Part shown: positions 35,951 through 47,209 of the stretch, piece after piece
Layout: the number at the start of each line of letters is the position of its first letter
Numbering within the stretch: position 1 is the stretch's first letter
Assembly: GCA_916613615.1 (NCBI GenBank)
Contig: OU744720.1
Coordinates: 71,254,471-71,318,470, forward strand
Direction of reading: 5' to 3'
DNA from: Steromphala cineraria
Taxonomy: Eukaryota > Mollusca > Gastropoda > Trochida > Trochidae
DNA length: 64,000 nt
Notes under the pieces: model-generated
The model's input: only the letters and a program-made list of their open reading frames with translations
Database searches by the model: none
Told to the model about the DNA's origin: nothing
Program-made: the position numbers and the translations under genes

Positions 35951-36234
35951 CTTATAAGTCGTTAACACTAATTGTACAGATATATATATATGGACGGCAG
36001 GCTTTTTGGCTACATAAATGTGCAATGAAGTGACAAAACATCATGATATGATACAACCTACACATGTTTTAAACGGCTTGAATATAATGGATATTAACAG
36101 ATACACATGTCAGTTACCAGGCACAAACAATAAAATAAGCTGAACAGGACATAAGCGTACGCGTTGATCTATTATACGATCATAGTTTTGTTAACATCTA
36201 GCATAAGATGTTACATTTGACAAAACTATAATAC

Positions 36235-36725
36235 GGGGTACGGGATAGCTCAGTCGGCAAGGGCGCCGGTCTCACGTTGCTGAGGTCCGGGGTTCGAATC
36301 CCATCAAGGCAAAGGTGTAAAAACCTATAGTTCACCTCTGTTAGATGTGTCACCCTGGAGCCCTAGTGTGTAGTGCATCAAAAACTGCGCAGTTAAAAGA
36401 TCCCACGAATTCATGTCAGTGGCTGAATGGTGGATACATGAACACGTGCATACGCCGAGCTGTCGGTTATCAGCGTTCAGCAGTGTTGGACAAACTGCTG
36501 TGACTATGTGTCTCAGTTCACCCAGCTGTGAATGGGTACCATGTGAGGCATAGAATGGTCCCTAACCTGAACGCCACATATGGATGCCGGTTGAATACTC
36601 CCCAGGGAGTTGAATTGGAAAAATGATCGAACGGTGAAAGAATGCCATTGACCAGGGGAAACAATGTAAGCGCCTTGAGCAACCACGAGTGGATGGATAT
36701 GCGTGCTATATAAATATTCATATAT
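36235..36725 (+). mobile_element. tRNA-derived SINE with conserved central domain
   Basis: The head has an A box, TAGCTCAGTCGGC (from 36246), and a B box, GGTTCGAATCCC (36291-36302), spaced as in tRNA genes. The body contains CAGTTCACCCAGCTGTGAAT then GGGTACC (about 36515-36541), a core I recognise as shared by many invertebrate SINEs. It ends with AAGCGCCTTGAGCAACC, GTGCTATATAAATATTCAT and an AT-dinucleotide tail. Length is about 490 bases. SINEs are transcribed by RNA polymerase III and moved by a partner LINE; none is present here. It sits between blocks I and A of duplication unit 1 and is absent from unit 3, so it inserted after the duplication or was lost there. Confidence 0.85.
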
Positions 36726-37555
36726 ATATAATACTGTTACAGTTACACATTAATACAAACATGTACGTACACACATATATACTTTCAAAGAAGAAATCGT
36801 TTACAACTTTGAACTATTTTTAATGCATGCTTGTCAAAGAGATTGAGAACTATTGTTTAAGCTTGGCTATATACATTTATATAGGGTATTTCTTCTGCTC
36901 TCGTTCACGGAAGTTCCCCTCTCTCTCTACTTCAAATTGTCCTGGTGTCAAATACGAAGTGTAAGAGAACTTTGACAAACATTTACGGAGTAACCTCAGC
37001 ATATGTGTATGAAAAGTTGATAGCTCAAGGTGTAATGAAGTCAGATATTCTCTTACACGTGTTAAATGCACCAATGATTTCAATAATCTTTTCAACTACT
37101 TTGCGTTGTTCAATGTTCATGTTTGATTGTGATTTGTACGTGAACGAAACTAATCAAAATTCAAACCTAAGATTGATTAAAACATTGTACATATATCTTA
37201 TAAATTACTTGAAAACTTGATAGGATTTGACTTGCAACCGAGTAGATATATGTATCTATATATTTTTGTAAACTTCATTTATGAATTCTTTAATTCAAAT
37301 AAACACAGCGAAAACGTACTCTTTCAGGGCTACAGTAAGCGAAAATAGTTTTAAAATATTTTTCATATTCAAATTATCTTTACATAAAGTCAAAATTTAG
37401 TAAATAAATGTTTTCTGTCTGTAACTTATCTCAAATAGTAAGAAAAAAAACATTCACCTAAATGCACCTATGACATATTTGTAAACATTAGCAGTACATT
37501 TGCTTTTACAATGTAATAGATGTTTCAGAATACAGTAAACTGTACATGGTACTCT
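36726..37555. other. AT-rich non-coding stretch
   Basis: No gene recognised; overlapping short frames at 36877-37220 carry no known motif. Confidence 0.5.
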
Positions 37556-38219
37556 TATGTTTGCATTAAAGTGTTGCCTAACACCTAATGTTGTTCACTA
37601 GATCGAATGACCTTTATAAATGGAGCATAGTGACAGCAAAAGTGACATGGTGGGATGGTAATCAGGCTTTATTGTGGCTGAATGTACAACCAGTTGTTAT
37701 ATTCTGACAGCTGACCTTTAGTTTAAGAAGTCTAGGAATGAATGAAAGTAAATAGATAAAAACTGGTAAAAACTGTGTTCCTTACCTGGGTACTCAAATC
37801 GGTGGTTGCTAAATACACTCTACTCTCAGTATGTTTCTTTGTATGTTGTGGATAACAATCTTAACCAACCTTTGTTGGTTAAGGCCATCCATTATTTATT
37901 TTATAACACGCTCTTTTATAGCGTCATGGAACGCTCTGACCAAATTTGCCTGATGCTGGGATTATTACAGTTTTCTTTCTAGTTAATATGTGTTTTCCTT
38001 GAAACCCGATTTAGATATTCCTTAAATGGTCTCACTAAATTATGTATCCTCACAAAGGAACAAACATTTTCAACTTTGCATTCTTCTTACTGTAATGACT
38101 TGATTACCTTAATTATTCCATCAAGTTATACACGAAGGAGAACATTTGTTTAATACAATCTGGCATTTGATAATTCCATATTTTATCATGTCTATCTAAA
38201 ACAGACCATTGCATGTATT

Positions 38220-38470
38220 TTGTCTGAATATCATATTTCCAGCCCGTGATACACGGTATAAAGCACCTCAAGTAGACCATGATTCCAATATTGCTTCCTG
38301 TTAGATTCCCTCGAACTGTCATGTATGTTCAAAGCACGAGGTTTGCTCAGTAGACCAATTACACAACGTGTCACACGTGTTAGAACTGTCATTGTAAGAC
38401 AGCATGTATTGAGGATTGTTTTCTGGTTTCGATGTAACGGTGTAAAATAGTATATATATGACAATCAGTT
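38220..38470 (-). repeat. exon-like block B, copy 1
   Basis: On the minus strand the frame reads TGSNIGIMVYLRC, then CITGWKYDIQ. Copy 2 (45.54-45.79 kb) reads TGSNNELMVYLRC and CITGSKYGIH. Copy 3 (48.30 kb) reads GSNEELIVYLRC. Many differences are at third codon positions, and the gap in copy 3 is a whole number of codons. Upstream frames are broken, so it looks like a decayed exon family. No function assigned. Confidence 0.4.
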
Positions 38471-40479
38471 ATAATGACATTATTTCTTCCTGTTTCGCAT
38501 GTCAAGATGCTTATAGGTTGATATAATCAGACAAATGAACATGTTTAACCATTTTCTTTTATAAGTCCTGAATTACTGTCGATATAACAAGTTAAAGTGT
38601 AACATCCAACCTTAATAAGTATTATGCTGGCTGCATTTACATATAAAAGTTGTAATTCGAATGGAATTTACCATGCTAAAAGTAGTTCGGTTAAAGTATT
38701 CACTGAACCTTTCTGCTTCATTTAGGGTAAAGAATGATTTTACAATAGACTTTGATAAAAAAGACAAACCTGTCGTTTGACAAACATTTAAACCAAAATA
38801 TTTATAAAAATCATTAAATCCTGTTACTTTTAAGAGTGTAAATGGACACCCCATTCACTAGAACACAAACAGACAATGTTCACTGAAGTACTTTCAGCAT
38901 CGTCTGTGTTTAGCATAAGCGGTATCTCTAACACACTGACAAGCAATTAATTCTTTAATCTGATAAAGTTATGGCTATTTGTCTTTGGAGTGCTTTTTTG
39001 GAATATTTCCAGGTAAAATAAATGATTGTTGAAATAATATATCATCTGACAAGCAGAAATACACAATCTGTGAGTGCTTCTTAGAATAAACATATGCTGA
39101 GAGAAAGAACTGAGATATTAAGACATCTACATATAATTACGTTATGATAAGACACTACATAAATGTTTGTATTATAGCATAGGCCAAACCATATTAAATA
39201 TCGGACTATTTGTACAGAGAGAAAATATCCCCTGAAATCATTTCAAAGCGATCCTTAAGATAAGAGTGTATTGTTGAATTATCCATATAATATGAAAATT
39301 GTTTTGATGGGAAATGCATTTGTGGTTAAACATTCCATTTTCAGGCATTCATTTGTCATTTCCTGGCAGAAAGTAGTTATGCGTCGCCCATGTTTCATAA
39401 ACAGACGCAGATATCTTGAGTTAACGCTCGGTCTGCTAGATCGTTTGAAGGAACTAAAAACTTGAAATCTTTACATGTTTCGTTGTTTTCATATCAAAGT
39501 GGTTGTGCTTCCTTGCAGTAACATATTATACTCAAGAACTTTTAACTAAAACGTTCTAAGCTATCATAACTACATACATCTGTACATGTAGGTTATACCT
39601 GGTCATTGTTTTACATGAATAGCTATAACAAATATCTTAACAGTTCTATCTTATAAGTTGATGGCCTTTTAAGTATCTGGTAGTCTAGCAACAAGCATGC
39701 AAACTTGAGAAGGAATTCTCAAAAATAGCACGTCCAATATAAGGAATACTTACGTGTGAGGGCATTAAGTAAAGACAACTTCAGGATTAATCTTCCTAGG
39801 AACTTTATGAATTAATCATTAAACTGCCACTCTAAAACCTTAGTTTCTTTTACAGCAGACATGGACTGAAATACATTTTCATAGATGTTTGTATATGTTT
39901 TACATTTACAGTTCACATAATACACTATTCTTCTGAACAAAACTGAAAGAGAGACGTGCAAATCACGTTTTTGATCAGAATAGACTATACTTGTCTAACT
40001 TGTGGTTTGTACAAAAGCACTTCAAAATGACAATTGTATCAGATAATCCATGAATGTAAGATTTGTTCACATGACAACAGTAGTGTAAAATATCTGTCAA
40101 ATGTTTTCCCTCAGTATTATTCAGCTTCCTAAGAGTATATTACGGTATGTTATTGTATTCCGTTCTATCTTTAAACGAGTTATACAGATCGGATGTGTAA
40201 AATATGTGTATTTATCTTAGGGAATTACGACAATACCGCTTCAGGAATGTTATAAGTTTTCAATCTGGTAGAAATTGTACAAGTAAACGTGTGTTCTCAA
40301 AGAAATATTCAGAAAATAAAATAATTATTTGGGATCAATCGTAAATTGTTACATGTCTACCAGAACATTTTTGTCTGATTTTATTGTCATAATTCTGTTA
40401 AAAAATCGTCTTACTCTTTGAAAAGTAATGCAATAGGTCTATCTACATACATGTATCACGTCGAGGATAAAAGATATTT

Positions 40480-40600
40480 CATTTTCTGTCACATAGAAAA
40501 CAGAAAGCTATTTAAATGTTTTCCTATTACAATTACTTTTTATCCATTGGTCGTTGATGTCATGATGATTTTCACCCTTCGATCTAAAGTTGTTATTGAA
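40480..40600 (-). repeat. exon-like block, copy 5 (AQSHF family)
   Basis: Matches 24.9 kb across ACATAGAAAACAGAAAGCTA and 18.2 kb across CCATTGG-C-TTGATGTCA (plus strand). The coding-like core is degraded. Confidence 0.35.
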
Positions 40601-41029
40601 ACCCTTACATATAATCAAGATCACTCAATATCTTAAGTCAGTTTAAGCCATTAAGTCAGTTATATCATAAATTGTTACATTGTTCTAGGAAATATTCATT
40701 TATATTTGACACTCTCATATCGTAATTTTCACTCGTAGATATATTCATAACAACCTACAGATTAAATTATTCTTCACTTATTCTTCTAAAATAGAAAAAG
40801 TAGACAGAAGAAAGTCATACATGTAGTTGCTAACTTCAAATCACATGATTAGATTGAAAACCCACTGTGCGTTTTTTTGTGTCAAATATGCCAAACTTTA
40901 TCAATAAAGCCAATAAATCGGGAAGTATCATTTTAGATCAAATCGACGTTGAATAATAACATAAGGTCCTGATTATATTAAAAAAACGGAAAATGACGCG
41001 CGTCAGTCACTCAAACGAAAATTTGAAAT

Positions 41030-43040
41030 CCTTTCTTCAAAAGTGAGAATAAGAGTTATGGGTTGATGATATAAGGTTATATAACTAGGGTCTATGTTAA
41101 ATGGATGTGTGAACTGGCTTCCGCGAACATATATTACTGTTACAAGGTTTTTATTGAAAAAAAGGATTTAATCTACAATTTTGTTAAACTAATATCATTA
41201 TGTATAACATCTCTGTTTGTATTTAAGCAAATCAGTATGTTTTGAAAATTAATGCATATGGTGGCTCATTCAGTGATCTCTGAGGATATCATATACGTAA
41301 ATCATATAAGCCATGGTCCGAAGTGTCCCTGCCACACATTCGCTTGATTTCGATGTTTCAAATGAATCATTGCTAGGAATATGCGTGTCTTTTATGAACG
41401 TATCTTTAATTACTGTTATCGGTAAGGTTCAGTAAATATTGATAGATTAATATTATATATGTTTTTAAATTCTTCATTTCTGTTGAATTGTAGACTGAAT
41501 TGTATTTCATAAGTAAATATAAAATTTCCATTGATCAACCAATATATTTGCAATGTACCTTATATATATTGATTGTTTAATTCGTTGATTGAATTGCAGA
41601 GTGTGTTTTAAGAAAGGAAGATATCATTTGTGTGTAATGCAGAAGACAAAAGTATATCTTATTCGACAAACTGACTGTTGTTGACTATTATCATTTTATG
41701 ATGTTTGTTCAGTATAGCAACACTGTATATATTTGTGCATTTTCTAAACACTAAAATTTTTATTTCAGTTTTAAATGTTATATTTATAATAGGTAATTTA
41801 GGATAACGATGATAATTGAGATGATCTGAGCTCAAATACCTAGTTAGAGCAAGCAGAATATCAATTACTTGTAAAAATTATACCAGTATTGCAGAGCGAA
41901 ATCACGATCATATTAATGTCTTCACTTATCACTGCTGGATATCTGTAAGTGGTTTTTAACTCGCTACTCCATGCTGATCATATAACAATGATAGTCGTCC
42001 TATTTACGAACCATCGAAAGTTCACTACATTAGCTCGGATATACGAAGGAAAAGGAAAGAGTAAATATTGGTAGGTGGTTAAGTAATCTGGACAATTTAA
42101 CGGCCATCCATAGCGGAGGTTCTTTTAACCCTTTTCAAAGTATATATTGTGAAGAAAATCAGAAATTTGACACATTCGCAATTTAGTTATTTAGATTATT
42201 TAACGGCCGTCTACAGAGGAGATTGAGTCCATTCTTCTTGACCTTTCCAAATATTAGCTGTGAAAAATTCAAATCGTCTGGATTCCAAAACGATTATGTC
42301 TGTAAAGTGGATATCATAAGTGACCTTTGCAGCTAATCATGTTCACTTCAATACGATAAATTGTTAAACTTAACCCCTTTTGAATTCGTTTATACAACCA
42401 TGGATTTGATGAAGTTAAAACGTGACAGTTATTCAAGATAGTGATGATTAATGACAGCATAGTTAACGAAATATGATGCCTCCATATCCATATTTTAAAG
42501 GTTAATATGTGTCCATTATACATATATTGCAGCAAATGAACATTGCTTACCTTTATTGGTGTTTTGTCGACTACAAGCCTCTGAATATGAACATTCCAAA
42601 CGTGTTCTATATCTGTGAAAGCAGTATTCTTAGAAAGACAACAAACATACAAAACATAATCATTGAGATTAACTTTCAACAAACTGTAATTAAGCCAATC
42701 ACATATGCACAATGCATATCTATGAGAAAATGCTTTCTTAGCATTGAGATTATAAATATTTTGTTGTGTAAACTAGATTAAACAAATCAAAAACGGTTTT
42801 GTATATTGGTATCATTCTCATATAACAACTACTCCAATTGATCTGTATATATTTTTAAAAAAATTATAAAGACGCAAATGTACCTTTCTGGTGTAAAAAG
42901 TCAGGATTGGAAGAAAAACATATTTCAATATTTTAAGCATCGTTGCTTTAACAATAAACCTTTGACAGTTCGTCAGGGGATTCTGATTATGTACATGTTT
43001 GTATCAAATTCTTGAGAGGCATATAGAAGTTGGTAGTTAA
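41030..43040. other. AT-rich non-coding stretch
   Basis: A 132-codon minus-strand frame (42314-42712) overlaps a 90-codon plus-strand frame. Neither has a recognisable domain and both have strongly AT-driven composition. Two similar phrases (TTTAACGGCC, near 42097 and 42199) may be a minor local duplication. Confidence 0.4.
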
Positions 43041-43210
43041 TATGACAAAGAGTAGGATGGATTACAACTTCTTTATTGTATTTGCATACGATGTTTCAAG
43101 GCAACTCCGTGCCTCTTCATCACTTACCTGATGAAGGGGCACGGAGTTGCCTTGAGACGTCTTATGCAAATACAATAAAGAAGTTGTAATCCATCCTACT
43201 CTTTGTCATA
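43041..43210. mobile_element. 170-bp near-perfect palindrome, fold-back MITE with GAAAC core (copy 3)
   Basis: Two 82-base arms (43041-43122 and 43129-43210) are inverted with few mismatches around a 6-base loop. The tips read TATGACAAAG...CTTTGTCATA, compatible with a TA target duplication and TGACAAAG termini. Each arm carries a stem-loop followed by GAAAC (left arm, minus strand) or GAGAC (right arm), then AATAAAGAAGTTGTAATCC, the same module as at 16.5, 24.2 and 53.5 kb. No coding capacity. Confidence 0.85.
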
Positions 43211-43329
43211 CATGTTTGTATATCTCAACATGTCACATGTTACTTTACCCATTAAATAGAACCATTAAATACATGCATCGAAACAAAAGACTTACGATAT
43301 TCACCTTAACAATCATCTTCATTGCCGTT

Positions 43330-43550
43330 ATTCTTAACAGGATCACCCATTTTATAGATAGATACATGAACATAACCGTTGCCTCTACTACACCAACTAT
43401 AAGCATAAAACGATTGCCTGTTGTTTCTGTTTAAATAATTTCCTGTCGGCGTTATTGACTATGGTATGAAGGAGAGGCTGTTGAACAGATAACACTTAAG
43501 ACATTCAAGTTATCATAAACTGACTAATATAGATTAAGTGCCAACGATCT
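43330..43550 (-). repeat. duplicated exon-like block, unit 2 (block I/D)
   Basis: Aligns with 35.48-35.79 kb, including ATCAT-AACTGAC and the acceptor-like GCCGACAG. The minus-strand frame contains GNRFMLIVGVVEATVMFMYL, a hydrophobic run consistent with a membrane helix. Family unknown. Confidence 0.4.
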
Positions 43551-43559
43551 GTTTGACAA

Positions 43560-44245
43560 ACTGGCTTTTGTTCTTAATTATTTTAGGAGGAAATAAAAAA
43601 ACTTCCAAATAAATTTGAAACAATTCTCAAACATTGAAAAAGATTATATTATTTACTCGATACAGTTTTTCACAAATCATGGAGATGAATTTGTTTCCGT
43701 AATGGAAAAAGAAGTTGTAATATGTACATGTATGAAAGGAGGAGATTCACAGCGGAATTAATATTCTAAATAAAGTAGTGTTCTTACATTCTACAGTTTG
43801 TTTATGAAAAATATTAACAAATATAAAAATATTCCATTGTTGTGGTACACGGTCTAAACAATTCAAGTAGCAGAATTAAACCTTTTTATAACATTAGTTC
43901 TGCCAGTGTTAAACTGAAAACATATTTACAATGCGTTTGAATGAATGTAGGAGTTTCTAAATAAATTTGTTGCGTTATTTTTATTGTTGGTGTTTTTTAT
44001 TATAGTGATTTTAGTGATTGCATCTATCATGATACGATATTTTCAATAATACAAATAGGCATCTAGAGTTTAGAATGTAAGTAAACAAATGCTTAAGTTT
44101 GAGTTAATTCAACAACAGCTCAAATGAGTTCTGTTCATCACTGCATCGGCGTTCATCGTCAATTTATGTGGATAATGATAAAAGGCTTTTAAATTTTATA
44201 AACACAAGTTAAACACTATAAATAAACAATCTTGTATCTTGTAGT
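43560..44245. other. AT-rich non-coding stretch
   Basis: Nothing recognisable. Confidence 0.5.
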
Positions 44246-44250
44246 TTGAA

Positions 44251-44451
44251 AGGGGCAGCAGCACGTTTTTTGAAAATGTTATATTCTAAATTTTTCACTG
44301 ATAATTGTATGTTAATGTTAAATGTATTATTTTGTCAGTGTGAATTACTACTGTTCCATTTAGTTTAAATACATTATCTTTCAATTGGAACCATTAATTT
44401 TCATTTTCCTGACATCACATTATATATCCCCCTAAAAACGTACTACTGCCC
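44251..44451. mobile_element. MITE with 15-20 bp terminal inverted repeats
   Basis: The left end GGGGCAGCAGCACGTTTTT and the right end AAAAACGTACTACTGCCC are inverted copies. TTAA follows the right end directly and TTGA precedes the left, so a TTAA target (piggyBac-like) is possible. It has no coding capacity. A truncated copy lies at 19685-19851. Confidence 0.65.
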
Positions 44452-44459
44452 TTAAATTC

Positions 44460-45530
44460 TCAATATATTTGATTAAAAAAATAGTTATTCACTTTGTAAG
44501 GAACTGTAACTGATTTAGGAAAATTTTAATTGTTTAATATTCACCCGTCAACGACGACGTGCTAATTTGAAGACCTTCTGCAGATTCTCGTGCCCTCCAA
44601 ATCGATATCAGATGCCCGATTCAAACGAACCAAACGTTGTTGGGGTGGGAAAGAATAGAAAGATCACGACCTTTTTAATTTAAATTACACATATTGGTAA
44701 TAATATTCATTCTATTCCTGTGTAAGTACATATACATATGTAGATCTAATTGAACTGATATGCAACCGAGAGGCTAAGTTAGAATGTTTAACGTTGATAA
44801 TTACGAATTGAAATGCTATATTCATGCGCCCATTACCATGAAGTAGATATTCGAACATAATCAAAGGAATCATATACAGAGTATGAAGTAGTTACAAATA
44901 TCTTGTTTTATTTATACCTGTAAGAATAGATGCATATGATGAAATAAAATGTGTCCAATCGAGAGAAGTTGACTACAGTTCCTCAAGGCATTAGAAAACT
45001 ATGTCATTGATCAAACGTAATGTCAACACACCAACGTCATATCATTATGACAATGTTGCAATACAGCATCAAATGACATTTACTACTCAAAATATTAGGG
45101 TAAAAGAAAAGATGTCATATGGAAATGCAGGTTTTACCCTTAACCTATGTCAGTATTATATATAAAACTGCCTTCCTACATATGGGTAATGGTCGACCTT
45201 CAATATTTTTTTAATTCGTGTTGTTTCGGTAAACCATATCAAATGATTGCCTGTAGTAATATCAATTACACTGGTCTTTCTTCTCTACAGATGAACTATT
45301 TGAAAACAAGATATTAATATTCCTAGAATGACAGCTCTTGTAAGTATCATAACCAACAATAACATTAGTTTTCATCATTGGAGACTTTCTACTGTTACAT
45401 ATATAGATATATATATAATAGTCAATCTCCTCTATTAAGGAGAAAAGGGAAGCACGATAATTAATTTGTCTGCAAAAACACTTCAACATTTCACCCTGCC
45501 ATATTTTACTTACCATGCACGTTTAAATTT
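44460..45530. other. AT-rich non-coding stretch
   Basis: No gene recognised. Confidence 0.5.
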
Positions 45531-45535
45531 GTATT

Positions 45536-45795
45536 AAGAATGAATACCATATTTGGAGCCTGTAATACACACTACATTGCACCTTAAGTAGACCATGAGT
45601 TCATTGTTGCTTCCTGTTATTCTTCCTTGCACTGCCAAAGAGAGAGGTTGTTGGTTCAGTCGGTCAATTACGAAACATTCTGCACGAGCTGTCAACGCAA
45701 GACAACAAGAGGAAGGATACAGTTCTTCCTCGTTTTCATGACAATTTTGCGTATGATGATGATATGTGATAAAATAGTATTTCCTCTTAGTTCTA
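45536..45795 (-). repeat. exon-like block B, copy 2
   Basis: Has the best open frame of the three B copies (93 codons, minus strand, 45815-45534), with QGRITGSNNELMVYLRC and CITGSKYGIH. A pyrimidine-rich stretch ending TTTGGCAG just upstream on the minus strand looks like a splice acceptor. Confidence 0.4.
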
Positions 45796-46489
45796 ATGAC
45801 ATTAGACAGAGACAACTAAGTTGCTGAAAACTTGAAAGATCGCCATTTGAATACTGTAATTGCAATGCTAAATAATGTAGAAATATATAGAGATATCTTG
45901 CATGTTATGTATCATGCCACAGACTGCAACGTTCACTAGCGATGCCTAAATTATTAGGATAATGTTTTATATATTTGAATATCATGCTATACAGAAATTT
46001 GGCTGTTCATTTGTCTCTACTTCTAAATGTCCCGCCAAGGACATCACATTAAATATGCTGTTTCAAAACCAAAATCAATTGATCAATTCATAACCGTCGC
46101 TTGTGCCCCTTTACATATAGATTTATATATATGAAATTGTAATGATATAATTGTCTAATTTTAACGAATAGATTCATACTCGTATTAATTGAGTAACAGG
46201 AGAGAAAGCACAAAACTTAAACCAATTTGAATACATGAAATTATGTTACTTTCAACAAATACAATCAAGAAGAACCATACCAATTACATAGTTCAAAAAC
46301 GTATTGCACAGGATTTTTTAAAATTGGTGGCTACCATTTTTGTTTTTGCAGATGTTTTGTTGTCAATTTCAAAAATAACCTTAAATTTATATTTTCGAAT
46401 CTTTGGCATAAACACTGGACTATTGGATTATGGCGAGTTTGGCCTTCCTTTTCACATTATCAACATTATGTACCATATAATATATACAT

Positions 46490-46650
46490 CGTTTACATTG
46501 TTTCATAAATGGTATAACAATTGTCTTCTTCATAGACATGATCACCGACAATAGAACAAAACATGATAATAAGTGTAACCTCTGTTGTAATAAATGTCAG
46601 AGACAAAAATCCTTTTCCTGTTGGAAATGTTTTGCTATACAGTTTTTGCT
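46490..46650 (-). repeat. duplicated exon-like block, unit 3 (block I)
   Basis: On the minus strand TTTCCAACAG (acceptor-like) is followed by a frame containing TGKGFLSLTFITTEVTLI, then VGDHVYEEDN. This compares with VWNHVYDDGN at 35.6 kb. The hydrophobic run resembles a membrane segment. Confidence 0.35.
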
Positions 46651-47209
46651 TAACGTTATTCGTATCTACATTTAAACGTTCACTCTTGCAATAAAGAAGT
46701 TGCAAATCCATAGAACTTTTCCCTATTCATCTAACAACTTCTAATTGCCTCTCAATGAAGTCAAATCTAAAGAGTCCACGTAAAAATGATCTCTAGATCT
46801 GTTTTTCATAAACAATTACTTTTTTGTTGTCTGCCCAAATATTGAAATATTATTCTGAGAAATGCGTAAAGGGAAATATGGCGCACATTTCCAAATAAAG
46901 AAACAACAAACAAAACTGATAGAGTAAGAACAAGTTTTATAACAAATCTTGAAGTGACATTTTTGTGTTAAAATACTTGTTTTTGTTTCATACGATTTCT
47001 CTTTGTGATGATTTTATTTTTGCATTTTTCTTTGACAAAAATGATGTATTCTTACTTCGAATTTGATGATCCACAACCACTATGCAAATACAGCACATAC
47101 ATTCCATAACAGACAACTATTAGTAGTATTTGGAATACAATTAGTCGGTTCAGAATAAAGTACAATGGATATGGTATTTCAAGTATGCGTTGACGTGCTG
47201 CTTTACAAC

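Larger units (their letters stand above)
37560..41020. repeat. segmental duplication unit 1, blocks A-B-C-K-J
   Basis: Five blocks recur in the same order and orientation at 47.2-52.3 kb: A 37560-37740 with 47210-47400; B 38220-38470 with 48300-48510; C 38860-39120 with 49905-50170; K 39720-39785 with 50790-50855; J 40860-41020 with 52110-52290. Shared anchors include AATCAGGCTTTATT (A), CACCTCAAGTAGAC (B), TTTTTTGGAATATTTCCAGG (C), TAGCACGTC (K) and ACGGAAAATGACG (J). Between blocks the sequence has diverged beyond recognition. Confidence 0.75.

Noticed and set aside
36241..36313. Functional tRNA gene
   Set aside because: A and B boxes are good, but the sequence continues into a SINE body with a conserved core and tail, and a clean cloverleaf is not obtained.
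42314..42712. 132-codon minus-strand gene
   Set aside because: AT-driven composition, an overlapping open frame on the other strand, no motif, no paralogue and no splice context.
43128..43160. Functional hammerhead ribozyme
   Set aside because: The core has GAGAC instead of GAAAC, and no convincing third stem and cleavage site could be placed. Kept only as a resemblance in the findings.
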